Shown piece after piece: positions 13,875 to 25,771 of a DNA stretch of 32,584 nt; positions within the stretch are counted from its first letter, which is position 1; the number at the start of each line of letters is the position of its first letter. The stretch spans positions 6,838 to 39,421 of the forward strand of contig NAOQ01000117.1 in assembly GCA_002751075.1 (NCBI GenBank), written 5' to 3'. The translations under genes and the position numbers were made by a program. The stretch is from Ichthyophonus hoferi (lineage: Eukaryota; Opisthokonta; Ichthyosporea; Ichthyophonida; Ichthyophonidae). The notes below the pieces were generated by a model that had not been told where the DNA came from, made no database searches, and was given only the letters and a program-made list of their open reading frames with translations.

Positions 13875-14871
13875 ATCCGGGCTTACATCTAGATTATCCT
13901 TTTGATGCTACAAGACATACATACTACGATGTAGTTCAAACGTATGGCTTGTTTTTGAATAATGGTCGGATATAAGTATTGTGTTTGTATGATAAAACAA
14001 TACAGGTATATGCACAGAAATATGTACTCTCAAGCACGCGTTGTTTTTTATTATTTTTTGACTTCGGCTTACTCTTACTCTTACACATGCGTGTACATAC
14101 ATATACATATTCATTGTATACTGGACTATACAGTGAAGATAGATAACATGGCATTGACTTGGCTCATGAAAATAGTTCTGAATTAATCAGGTCCTCTTAT
14201 GCATGTAAACGTTTTTTCCCAACTAAGCTATCCTTCACGGCCATATGGGTCATTATTTTTTACTTTTTACTATGATATTTATTCCCTGTTCCACTTAAAT
14301 TATTGTTCGTTCGGTACAACTGTATCCAGAATGGAACTTGTCATAAAAATTATTTGACAATAAAATACTAAAGGCTATCATATCCAACTGCATTATTTAG
14401 GTATCTATCCAGTCTGGCTTCCTTAGTATGTATGATTGGCCCGTGTAATTAGTACCATTATCTTTGATATGGACAGCTGTAGTTGTACGTCAGAAAATAA
14501 AATATTACATCCCCTTCCAGTTTCCTTACTCGTCCATTATATTCTTATCTGTATTGTATTATCTAATTGGCTCTTAGCTTAACATTGTACTGAATACCCA
14601 ATAATCAAGTTAATAATAATATGCAGTAGATTGTAAGACCCAATAGATTTAGCTATTGTAATCTTACCTTTCACTATTAATAGGTACATACGGATTAGTC
14701 GTTGACTATTGGTCATTGTAGTCGATATGGTCAAGATAGGAAACGAGATTAATTGTTTGAGTGTCTCGATAGATGGTAAAGATAGAAAGAATCCAAATGC
14801 TTAAATTAAATGGCTTGACATTCAAATAAATAACTAAAAGGAACAGGACACGCTTCATAAGGTAGGTGGGT
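13875..14871. other. Tail-to-tail spacer between MRD1 and PDK1
   Basis: Roughly 1 kb of AT-rich sequence holding the 3' ends of two convergent genes. No coding stretch or RNA gene is supported. Plus-strand AATAAA hexamers at 14359-14364 and 14496-14501 are candidate MRD1 poly(A) signals. Confidence 0.6.
14359..14364 (+). terminator. Candidate MRD1 poly(A) signal AATAAA
   Basis: Canonical hexamer 485 bp after the MRD1 stop codon, with a second one at 14496-14501. In AT-rich DNA such hexamers arise by chance, so only position supports it. Confidence 0.25.
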
Positions 14872-14876
14872 TTATT
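14871..14876 (-). terminator. AATAAA overlapping the PDK1 stop codon
   Basis: On the minus strand the last codons read CAA TAA followed by A, so the stop codon lies inside a canonical AATAAA hexamer. If used, cleavage would fall near 14840-14860 and the 3' UTR would be only a few tens of bases. It may be coincidental. Confidence 0.25.
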
Positions 14877-17800
14877 GTTTCACGTAAGTCATGCACATGC
14901 TGTTGATATGGTCTACCCATGTGCTTGCATACCCCTCGGAGGACTCCATGTAGAAGATGCGTTTCGGCTGATGGGATATGATTTAATTAATTATAAATAC
15001 GTATATATATATGTATTTGCTTGTTCGTGCACACAAGCATGTAGATGTGCATGCTGGGAGATGATTGGTGAACTACAAATAGTAAGTCTAGAATTGGATG
15101 GACACGAATGCAACAGAAATCATGTTGGAAAAGCCATCGAAGGCAGAAAACTTCCATATATACAGCTTAAGAAGATGGCTTTATAGTATAGGATTAGCCT
15201 GATGTCTCGGTAGAATAGTCAACATTCCCTTCCTACATGCATACTAGCATACAATTATACCATGATACATACTACCATTTTTAATTCTTCCATTCGGCCC
15301 ACCCACTCTCTGCTATACCTATGCATATACCTACTTAATCTTGCTCACGCTCCCCTCCCACTCGTATCTTAACTAAAATAGTGTGACAATACATACCGTG
15401 TGTATGAAAAATGTAGTTCTGTTCTTTAGCTCAGCTCTTAATTCTTCGCACCAAACGATGCGTCCTTTCACTTCGAGTGTCTCCGGATTAATGTACATCA
15501 GTGTGTGTTCTGTATAGCCGCACAGTAATATGTAAATATGTTTAGTGTATGTGTAGAGAACAGGAAAGTGTATATAATGTATGTACAAGTTGTATATAAA
15601 TATATAGGTACGGAAAAAAAAAGCAAGAGGGAGAAGGAGAAAACGTATGCGTGTTGAAATAGGATCGAGTGAGTGGAAGAGGAGAGGGTAGTAGACAAAG
15701 ATGTATGGGGTAACAAAGGAATGAGGTGAATATACAAATATATGAATGATTGACTGTGTGATCAGAACCCAATCACTGCCAGATATATCTCTCCCTCTCT
15801 ATATAAAGGTATATTTGTACTGAACAAGGGGGGCTCCATACATTAAAAAGGAGATAGGCAAACAAAATAGGGAGGATAGATAAGAACAGTTCAATTAAGG
15901 CTATAATACAAGATGTACTCATACAATTTTAAGATAAAAGCATCCAGTGAGAAAGTAGAGGTAGCTGCCTGATCGACCACCAGTGATGGCATGATAATAT
16001 ATAAGAAAGACACTATACAAACAGTGGTACATAGTGGGGCTTACTGTCTGTTAGTACTAGCTGTCGGGACTTCCCCCAATAGCCTCGTCGTTTAAATACA
16101 AGAGAGGTGAATACGATTAGTTCGTCGTCACCAACAAACGGCGACCTGTATGTTTGTATTGGTTAACTTGATAGTCTCTATATAATGATACTTTGTCGTG
16201 CATAGTATATACATTGGATAATTCCTCCCTCATCACCAGAAAATATATGCATACCAACTTAAACCCACCATTAAAACCCTACGTAAGCCTAATACTCTCC
16301 CCACACCATAACAATTACTATTTAGTACTATAATAACTATGAAGTACTCTAATGACTCTCATTCAGTCATTGATAAATATCTACGTATGTTTCTTCTCCC
16401 TTTCTCTTTCCCTCATACTCCTTATTAATACAACCCAAATAAACCAGCTAACCATCTATTAGATTTCTGCTGTATCCGTATCCGAGCCTCTTTTTCTTCC
16501 ACAGTTAAGGTGCTTAACTGGCCAACAAGTTGATCCCCTTCGGATGTAACATGGCATTGCTTGCTGTAACCGTCTGTAAATAACCCACCAATTCGTTAAA
16601 ATTTTGTTATCGCCCATCCTATATTACATCCTTGATATTTTTTGCATTCTTACAATTTATATCTCTGGAGAACTCTTTCATCTATACATTCGCATAAGAA
16701 AGGAATGAAGAGCCAAGAAGGTACAGGGGAATATAGGAAGGGTAGGTAAGGGAATGAGGAGGAAAGAGAGAGATGGCGTGTACAGGATAGTAGCTATGGT
16801 GACAAAGGCAAGGCCAGAGAGAGTGCAAGTAATAAAAAATTAAAATAGATTGTTATAATATGGGAATATGGATGCATTTTATTATGTGCGTACATATGTA
16901 TACGTAAGTCCAGTGTACTGTGTGTATGGTATATATGCACATATACGTATAGGAGCCAATGGATATATATATATATGCGTAGGTGTATACTTGTGAGTAC
17001 ACTTATGGGCTAGTCTATCAGCATATATGCCAAGACTATATAGATATAGCTAAAAAGAACAGCATATTATTGGTAGCTGGTAGGAAAGTCTGGGCAAGAT
17101 CCGCCCAATCAAATCGCAGAGACAATTAGCCAATGGCTAGCAAGAAGATAAGAATAATCAAAAACACACCATTCCCTTCGACCAATCCGGAGGCCGGAAA
17201 AAGGTATGGACGGAGCTCTGGCACTTTCTAAAGACATAGTTGTCCAATAAGCACAGGTCACATCACACAACAACCAATAGGAATGTCAAAAATTATTCAT
17301 GGTTCATATTTGGTTGAGTGGGTGCAAAAAATAGTAATGATCGTTAGATGTAATTGGATTATCCAAAGATTGAAATAAAGAAGAAATAGGAAGATGAGAA
17401 CGAGAGTACATGTCTTATTGAGTGTACCTGCCCTTAATACTGTAGGGCAGTGTTGTCACATTGTAACTGTTGCATACGTGCACATAGGATTGAAAAGTGT
17501 GGCTTTTTAAAATTTGCATCAAAGATATCATATTTGATACGGTATAATATTATATCATACTGTATTTTATTGTATTATATAAGATTATACTCTATTATAC
17601 TATCTTACACCACATTATATTATACTACATATTTCCACCTATATTTATATCTATACATAATGTATGTATTATCCTCTTAACCATAATCAACTATGGATAT
17701 ATACCAAATACTGTAGCATAAAAGCATATAATAAAAAACAATAATAAAAGCAGTGCATACGTAAAGAATTTTCCAAGAATAAAACTTCATTAGAGGGACG

Positions 17801-20800
17801 GGGGATCTATAAATTACACACTGGGGTCATAACACACACCCTTGAAAATTGACTTGAAGAATATTGCTATCTCCGATAAGTAAGTGTCTGGGGTATAAAA
17901 TGCGATGATGAATATACATTTGTTTTGTATATATGTATTTAATGTTTCCATAAGGTGTTTTGTGTGCACATGCATGTGTATATGAATATGGAGCGCAGAG
18001 GTATATATATCCTTATAATTATTGCTACTTGGTAAAAGGTTGGGTAGATAGAGGGGAAGGTGGACTTAGAACTCCCACTAATATAAACAGTCAATGAAAT
18101 AACTCGTGTGTACGTCACATACCAATACGGACAAGTTCTCCCAATCAATATCATGCAGCCATTTGTGTGCTTTGAGCGCGGCATAACCTCCCGATCCATC
18201 AGCACCTAGCCGTGTATTGGCATCCAGTACCTGATTGATTAAATTTTAAAAAGGAATAGTAAGACAAAACAGTAGATTGGGATAGATAAAAAGAAACAAG
18301 ATAAAAAGATTCAGGAGATGATAGACCATTGAAAAGCCAGAAGGTATTGGGTTGATTTCTCTGTCGTTCTGGGCAATACCAATGCCTATCATAGTTATAC
18401 ACTACGTCATACCGTCGCCCTGACTTGCACCTTATACGCACATATAATCCACACCCCATATATAGCCGGCATGATACATATATAGCAGGTTATGTTATAG
18501 AAAAAATGTTCATCCTGAGAGCTTTTACTGTTACGCTTTAGCACTATACTTGGTTCTTTTCTATGCTATACTTCTATATTTTAAGGGAAAACAATGATTA
18601 AACACCAATGGAATAAACGCATTGGGNNNNNNNNNNNNNNNNNNNNNNNNNNNNNNNNNNNNNNNNNNNNNNNNNNNNNNNNNNNNNNNNNNNNNNNNNN
18701 NNNNNNNNNNNNNNNNNNNNNNNNNNNNNNNNNNNNNNNNNNNNNNNNNNNNNNNNNNNNNNNNNNNNNNNNNNNNNNNNNNNNNNNNNNNNNNNNNNNN
18801 NNNNNNNNNNNNNNNNNNNNNNNNNNNNNNNNNNNNNNNNNNNNNNNNNNNNNNNNNNNNNNNNNNNNNNNNNNNNNNNNNNNNNNNNNNNNNNNNNNNN
18901 NNNNNNNNNNNNNNNNNNNNNNNNNNNNNNNNNNNNNNNNNNNNNNNNNNNNNNNNNNNNNNNNNNNNNNNNNNNNNNNNNNNNNNNNNNNNNNNNNNNN
19001 NNNNNNNNNNNNNNNNNNNNNNNNNNNNNNNNNNNNNNNNNNNNNNNNNNNNNNNNNNNNNNNNNNNNNNNNNNNNNNNNNNNNNNNNNNNNNNNNNNNN
19101 NNNNNNNNNNNNNNNNNNNNNNNNNNNNNNNNNNNNNNNNNNNNNNNNNNNNNNNNNNNNNNNNNNNNNNNNNNNNNNNNATACCAGTAAACTCTCTATA
19201 AGGTGTCTAGGGCCCTGCGGGAAGTCTACAGGTATGTCATATTGACAAGCTGTTACCCTTTGAAAGGTCTGAAATTCATTGGCCCCGTGGAAAGGAGGTC
19301 TGCCTGCCAGCATCTGATTGCCCGGATTAGTAGGTGTACAAATGTGTATATATATATATGTTATCGTCTATTTCATGCTGACTCTAGCATAGCGACATAC
19401 ATACGGTCATGTCTATTAATCACACCCTATGATTACGTATACTATACTATACTACTGTATTCTTTCTAAGCATGTCCATAACTCGTAACTAATATCCTAT
19501 TAAAAAACCAAAATTATTTGATATATCTGTCTTGTTTTTAGTTTGTATCCAAGAGAGATTAAGCTAAAATTAAAAGCCTTATACTATTGGTCATAAGTTT
19601 AAATAACCAAGCATATATATGGGTAACTCTTACTACACTCCACTATGCAATATGTAGTGATATTTTTTAACGACCGCCTATATATATTCCTTTGGATATA
19701 GGTGTATATTGTTTCGCACCCACACAATCCTATTCTTCCAGCCACACAAAAGTGCTGAGAACCCAAACATGGCATATTTAGTGATGGAAAGACACATACC
19801 TGATATATCACGCAACCAAGAGCCCATAGGTCCACGCTAAGTATGTATAAATAGATAAAAATACAAATATAAATATATGTAGTGTGTATATAGATGAATT
19901 GGTGTGTATAGGAGGAGACAAGTCCTGCGTGTATAGATATGTATATATACGGATATAGCAAGAGGATAGAGGGTGGAACGCGAGAAGGGGGTATTGTGTA
20001 AGTAATAGTGTTGAGGTAATACTACCGTTGTGTATGTGTGTTTTTATAAAAAATATCACATTAATGTGTCTCTCAAACTATCCCTTTATCTTATTATTTC
20101 TATCTCCTACACTTAAGCTCTCGGCCATTTAATTATGCACGCCTACCAATGGATTTAAAGATATAAAGCTCAATCAGGAAGATCGGAAAGCACCAGAAAT
20201 TGCCATCAGCATGACATTCAACTATACTTTAGTACTAGATTTATAAAGTAAACTGCTATCTATTCCTAGGCAATGATTGGAATCATTTAAGATTAACGTA
20301 GGCGACAGGAAGTGTAGACCACCCAGCCACTCTCGTTCAAGTATACCCATGTATATAGGGAGGCGGGGAAATGGATGGGGAGATAGATGCGTAGGTATTT
20401 GGATGTGTGTATGTGTGCGTAGGTATATATATATATATATGTTATCGAGAGAGCAACAGACCTGGTTACTATGTCATTACCATCCCCTACCTTTTTGTAA
20501 TGACATTTCCTCTCAATAGGTCAGGTGACACATACTCTGCCGTACCAACAAATGACCCGCTCCGCCCTGGTGAAAAGGGCATAGGGGTTAACATTGAAAG
20601 GATATTTTATTCTATTGTATGATGTATAATACGATATTGTACGATGTTTTAGGGTTGGTATGTATGATCTCTGGCACATGGCCGTCGTAATACAGTAAAC
20701 GTATTAATAGACAGTAAGATAACTGATCGCTGCCATATATACCTCATTTCAGCACACACACATACATATACATAGCCTACACAAAAGCATACTAATCTCT

Positions 20801-23800
20801 CATAGAAATATATCACATGCAGTGATTAGTTGTGTGCACATGACCCACCTCTATTCTCATTGGGCTCTATGGAGTCATCCAATACTCTTGCAGTACCAAA
20901 GTCAGTCACCTTAATGTGCATGTCATCGCCCAGAAGAATATTCTCGGGTTTGAGATCTCTTTAGCCCGTATACAATTAGTACGTTTGCTTGTTTTGTTTC
21001 TATTCACTCTTTACTCTGGATATGCTTCCATCTTTATCCCTCTTACTTGTACACTTGCATACATACACCCTCTCCTCTTCTTTTCTACATTGCGTGCAAC
21101 ACTTAATTATTTTCTCTTTCTATCTATCTCTCCCATCTAACGTATACACTCCATGTGTCATCACTTTATATTAACTTTATTTGCCTACAGGGCCAATCAC
21201 ATTCATTATGAGAAGATACCTATATGTCAATGCAACACATAGAATGATAGAGCAGAAAAAGCATATATAAACCAGAGTAGGATAATGACTTATACGTTTA
21301 TAGGTGTATTGTATAAATTTCGTGTGCATATAAATGTGAAAGTATATCTGTACATACGTATATCTTGCAGTATATTTACACATAAGTAATATTTAGCTAG
21401 ATACTGTGTCTGTACAAGTGCGGATCTCCGTCTGTGTATGCAATAATTGTATGGTACAAATTAAAATATGCAGAAACAGTACTGACAAGAAAAAGAATGA
21501 TGAAGAGAATAAAAAGGGAGAAATGGATTTAAAAGGTATCAACACAATACAAATACTAATATTGACATGGCTAGGCAGGTGCCTTATACCTATGTATGAT
21601 GTTCAGACTATGCATATGCTCCAAAGCCATCACTAGTTCTGCTGTATAAAACTTTGCACAGTCCTCTGCAAATGACCCGCACTGATGGAGAGATAGATAA
21701 GTATGGATGGATAGATAAAGACAGAGAGAAAGACATAGAGAAACTTAACTAGAAAGAAGTGACAGGAAATAGAAGGAGTGGGTTGGAAAAGATATAGGAA
21801 AAGCTGAAATAATGAATGAATAAATGACTGTTAAAAGAAGAAAATATGCAAAGAAATGGTTGCAACCACCCCCACCCCCAACCCCAAAACGAAAACGAAA
21901 CAGAAATATTTCGATATATTGTGTGGTTCCGGTATAGTACAATATACAGTACAAAATGATTAGTGAGCATTCAATGCGATAGAAAAAGGTTATTGTAGAA
22001 AAGGACAATAGCTAGATCAGAGAAACAAATAGGAATAGAAAAAGTGAGAGCCAGGCCAGGTGGAGGTGATATGAGATAGAGAGAAAGAGAGAGAAAGGAG
22101 GGGCAGGGAAGAGTTTACTTTGCGAATGTGGTGGAGCAATTCTCCATTACTGGCGTAGGTCATCACAAAATCTAAGTTCCGTATTAAGAAAAAGACATTT
22201 CTGTAGATAGGCGTATGCATGCATGCATATTATAATGATATCATACATGTATGTATACATACAATTATACCATCATACATCCATACATATATAAATCGCA
22301 TTTAACTGATAGAAGAAATCAACTATTTGGAGAAAGGATATTTAGATATACAGCTTTAACACAAGACCTAGTCCAAGAACAATTGGAGGAAGTAATAAAT
22401 AGCTAGAGCAGGTAATTGGTGTATGGGAGAATAAAATAACGCAAGCCAGAAGGGTTTGTGGTGGGCAAGGGATGCATATACTAACATCTATTTAGGCTTG
22501 ATGTATGTTAGTAGATTATAAGCGCTGATATAGTGAGATGAACATAGAGAAAGAGAAACCCTGAAACGAAAAAAAAAGAAAAAAAAGTAACAATAAATAT
22601 TATTTTATGTTTATGTTTATATATATTTGCATGTAAATGTGTGGTAATGAGAATAACTAATATCTACATGGTATATTGATTGGTAAAATATAGATTGATT
22701 TAAATGAGCATTGTTAACCTTAACTTTAAAAATTAAAGCACTGGGCACGCTAACCCAGAGCAACAAATAAAAGGATACATAAACGTGTAGGATCCTGGAA
22801 AGTAAAATATAGACGAACAAAAAATGGGTTGCTGCCTAACTTTGCAAAAACCTTTTTCTCTATATTCACATATTTCACTTTCTTTTCACGGACTATATGT
22901 CGTTTGTCTAATACTTTAATCGCAAACACTCTTCCGCTAGCCTTTTCCTTTCCTAGTCGTACCTGTGTTGTATTGTACACTCAAGTTAGATTACATCTTG
23001 TCATCAAAGGTCATCACGTCCGCTGGCTTTCTATACATAGAGTGGGTAGGATGTCCCTCATCACACTTCTACTTTGTTTATTATTGGAGAGGTGATACTG
23101 TGGTTTTAGAGACTGGGAATGAAAGAGCAAACAACTTATTATGATCATTGACTCAGGTTTGGGAACACAAGAAAAGAATGCCTGGTTTTTTTTCCTCTGT
23201 TTCAATTCCAAAAAGTTTGGAAACATAGTGGTAAAAATACTAATTAGATTTTACACCATATTATAGTTTACAGCCATTCACAATGTCTCCCGCGTTGACA
23301 AACAGAATGTGATTAACCTAAACAAAAGGTATGAAAAAAGAATGAAAAAACTTCGGGTGTTTCAATAAACCACCGCTTGGCACACGTCAGTATTAACACT
23401 AATACTTACTGTGGCATAGGAACCCTCTCCCAAAGTTCTGATAAATTCAAAATCCGATACGTGTCTCTTTCGTAAGCCTATTGAAGGGGAGGGAACTGGA
23501 GAATTACCGGGGGGCATCACCTGGGTTTTGAGTTAGTCAGTCTCTATACCCAGATTATAATTTTCCATTTTTCCTTCTTCAATAATATTGTCAGAAACTG
23601 CGGTTATATTTTGCTGCATATCAGCTGAAATGGAAAGAAGTATAAAACTGACAAAAGTGATTGTTTTGGAGAATTTCCATCTTCTTAGACTTAAAAAATA
23701 CCCTGCTTATGAGCCTGTGCAAGCTGGGGGCACATACCAACTGTCCGCTTCCCTCAGATACAATGGATAAGGTGGGTGATTTCACCGCCGGGGATAATAA

Positions 23801-23848
23801 TCTATTTTCAGTCATTTCCGGTCTTAGACCGGTCTCCTCTTCACTCAT
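14872..23848 (-). CDS. PDPK1: 3-phosphoinositide-dependent protein kinase 1 (AGC kinase + PH domain), 15 coding exons
   Basis: Exons in transcript order: 23848-23738, 23520-23410, 22962-22779, 22171-22119, 21681-21590, 20958-20849, 20566-20491, 19836-19800, 19313-19185, 18230-18123, 17227-17170, 16573-16453, 16145-16045, 15509-15397, 14967-14872. Phases close throughout: 1500 nt, 499 residues plus TAA (human PDK1 is 556). Kinase domain about 62-337: Gly loop LGEGSYAT, Lys90 in FAIK, IIHRDLKPEN (184-190), DFG (203-205), activation-loop Ser225 in SGSFVGTAEYVSPD (equivalent to human Ser241), DLWALGCVIYQ, and the AGC tail end DIDWENL. A PXL-like linker, then a PH domain about 398-495: VFKRRGYWGKSRQLVLT keeps the Lys465 and Arg474 equivalents for phosphoinositide, with Lys replacing Arg472; it ends in a Trp-containing C-terminal helix. 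The family phosphorylates activation loops of Akt, S6K, SGK and PKC at or near the plasma membrane. The normal SPE glutamate is Asp236. The first exon is least certain; an ATG at 23517-23515 in exon 2 is an alternative start. Confidence 0.93.
17527..17640. repeat. Degenerate TTATA/TACTA-rich tract in PDK1 intron 10
   Basis: A run of imperfect 5-mers built on TTATA, TATAC and TACTA fills about 110 bp of the intron between the exons at 18123 and 17227. It is a low-complexity satellite-like tract with no sign of coding. Confidence 0.5.
18627..19180. other. Assembly gap, 554 Ns, inside PDK1 intron 9
   Basis: The exon to its right (19313-19185) ends in codon CTG, and the four bases left before the Ns read GTAT on the minus strand, which is a donor start. 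The next exon (18230-18123) begins in phase 0 with VLDANTRLG, exactly what follows in PDK1. The missing sequence is therefore intronic, and long open reading frames drawn across it are artefacts. Confidence 0.9.
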
Positions 23849-24667
23849 TTTAAAACCGAAAAAAAGAAATATTGTTTTGCGTATTCTACAACTTTCTATA
23901 TTACAAACAACAGGAAAAATGGATTTATTACAAATTGTTAACCACCATAGCAAAATACCGTTAAATAATCAAAAGGGTATATGGAAGGTTTAATAATTGT
24001 GACGGTGTCGGTGAACGTACGTGTACCGAATAGAACTATAATATATGTATAACACAGATAGGCAGATAAACATAGAAGTAAAGATAAAAATAGGCAAATA
24101 AATATGTAAAGTTAAGAAGAAGAGGCTGATAGGTTATTATAATAGTAGGCTTGGGTCATGGATTTATTGCATGAGCCATTAACCCATAAAGATCGCGAGA
24201 GATCATTAGCTGTAATTGAATGCCTTAGTTTCCGATAATATAAGGAAATGTTAACTATATTTATATGTTTACATTTTTTCTAGTCAAGTCGCTTTGATAG
24301 TTAATATTGTAATTACTATTAAAGTGCTGCATGATAAGTTGGTCAAAATTTGAGACAACTTGAGGTCATTAAAAATTACTATTGATACTAATCGCCTGGC
24401 CATTGAGTGGAATGATAATGCTACCACAATGGAGCTACAGGAAACATTGATAGAAGCTGCTGATTTGCTGTCTTCAGATAGATTAATAAATTCATTTGAG
24501 ACTTGCGCATTATTAACTTGTTTTATTAGAAAAAGTCAAAAATTGCCATTTCAACACTCCAATAATAGGAAATAAGCCAATTTGAAAAGAGAGAAAGAGG
24601 TCTAATCTTCTAACAGTTATATATCATACATGCAAATACGCAACCTGATTAATTCAGAGCCCGAAAA
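23849..24667. other. Upstream region of PDK1, with a short unassigned open stretch
   Basis: This spacer should hold the PDK1 promoter and 5' UTR on the minus strand. On the plus strand, 24354-24575 is open for about 70 codons without an ATG at its head. It reads like a short amphipathic segment (ITIDTNRLAIEWNDN, then a Leu/Glu-rich part) but matches nothing I recognise. It may be an internal exon, a transposon scrap or chance. Confidence 0.3.
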
Positions 24668-24962
24668 GGTGTATTAACCCTTTGTTTATTACTACCAATC
24701 TGGCTTTGTATTTAGTTACATTTTCAGGTTTAATGACTTGGACGTCCAGCAAGAATAGTCCACATTCATATCTTATGCAGGTGAAATATTTATCACCGTT
24801 TCGACTGACAGTGAATTTATTTTCATGTAAATTATATATGAAAAGACCTTCATCTATTAGTTGACCACATGATATCAAACTTCTGTGTAGGTCTGGTACA
24901 TATGCTACATTTGTGAACCTAACACAATGTGTGTTAGATTGGTAGTAATGGTAAATAAACAA
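24655..24962 (-). pseudogene. Copia pre-integrase-like fragment
   Basis: The minus-strand reading contains VAYVPDLHRSLISCGQL followed by a stretch with two further Cys, resembling the protease-to-integrase zone of copia polyproteins (consensus like VLYVPGLKKNLLS). It is a fossil fragment, detached from the integrase core at 27.5-28.4 kb and bracketed by short inverted repeats. It probably belongs to a different copy from the gag/integrase pieces further right. Confidence 0.6.
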
Positions 24963-24976
24963 AGGGTTAATACACC
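24668..24976. repeat. Short inverted repeats bracketing the copia fragment
   Basis: 24668-24700 (GGTGTATTAACCCTTTGTTT...) recurs in reverse complement at 24937-24976, with a few extra bases in the second arm. The arms enclose about 236 bp of copia-like sequence. The right arm abuts the primer-site-like segment at 24979, so the repeated unit is probably the element's leader, present once in each orientation. Confidence 0.7.
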
Positions 24977-24978
24977 CC

Positions 24979-25011
24979 TAGTGCAGTGGACGCATGCTGG
25001 GCCCATACCCC
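24979..25011 (-). other. Primer-binding-site-like segment, complementary to initiator tRNA-Met (copy 1)
   Basis: The plus strand reads GTGCAGTGGACGCATGCTGG followed by GCCCATACCCC, nearly the 5' half of eukaryotic initiator tRNA-Met from the D arm through the CAU anticodon. On the element's own (minus) strand it is the complement, placed right after the end of an LTR-like arm (TGT at 25012). Drosophila copia is known to prime from this tRNA half. Confidence 0.6.
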
Positions 25012-25771
25012 TGTTTGAAACGTCTGATGAGTCAGCACCCACTAACTCGGTGGCAGTACTGACAAGCTCCTGGGTCGTTACCTCCGACCTTCTTACAACA
25101 GTCCTATTGGTGGTAAGAATCAATTCAATAGCCAATTTGTCTCTGGCTTTTGTAATCGCTATGCGTCTTCGGTGTCCGGATACCTTTATGTGTTCACGTA
25201 CACAATGTCTTCAGTCTTTGTGTATGTTAGTAGGAAGTGCCAAAGCATACAGAGACTTGTCCTCTTCTGACGAGCTGTTGGGGGGGAAAATTACTTTGTC
25301 CTTTTTGAGCGCTCAGTAGTTCCCAGACATCCCTTAATGTCGCTCTTTTGAGAATGGTCTGCTCAAGACGATCTCACCACCAAATCTTTGTGTAATGATT
25401 TTTTTGAGTCATTTTTGCGTGCATGCGTTCTACCAGGCAACATCAAGGGATGTCTAGGAACTACTGAGCGCTCAACAAGGACAAAGTAATTTTGCCCCCC
25501 AACAGCTCGTCAAAAGAGGATGAGTCTCTGTATGCTTTGGCACTTTATACTAACATACACAAAGAACGAAGACATTGCATGCATGAACACATAAAGGCAT
25601 CCAGACACCAAAGATGCATAGCAATTACAAAAGCCAGAGACAAATTGGTTATCAAATCGATTCCTACTGTCAATAGGACTGTCATAAGGAGGTTGGAAGT
25701 AATGACCCAGGAGCTTGTCAACACTACCACGGAGCTAGTGGGTGCCAACTCATTGGACGTTTCCAACAAAA
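25012..25771. repeat. Long inverted repeat with LTR-like arms
   Basis: Arms 25012-25341 and 25441-25771 are reverse complements of each other over about 330 bp, at roughly 85% identity by eye, around a 99 bp loop (25342-25440). Both outer ends carry TGTT..GAAACG / its complement, like LTR termini. Each arm has an outward-reading open stretch with a coiled-coil-like segment (TQELV, TELVGA, DVSN). The left arm is followed by the initiator-tRNA-like site; the right arm is not. The best reading is two LTRs of one family in opposite orientation. Confidence 0.8.

Noticed and set aside
18561-19313. Long ORFs on both strands across the 18.6-19.2 kb region
   Set aside because: They consist mostly of Ns. 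Only 19185-19313 (minus) is a real exon, and it ends at a splice donor before the gap.
19340-20445. Two TA-repeat tracts both followed by ATATGTTATCG (near 19345-19367 and 20424-20447) as a dispersed element
   Set aside because: The shared non-TA part is only a few bases in AT-rich introns, so chance is enough.
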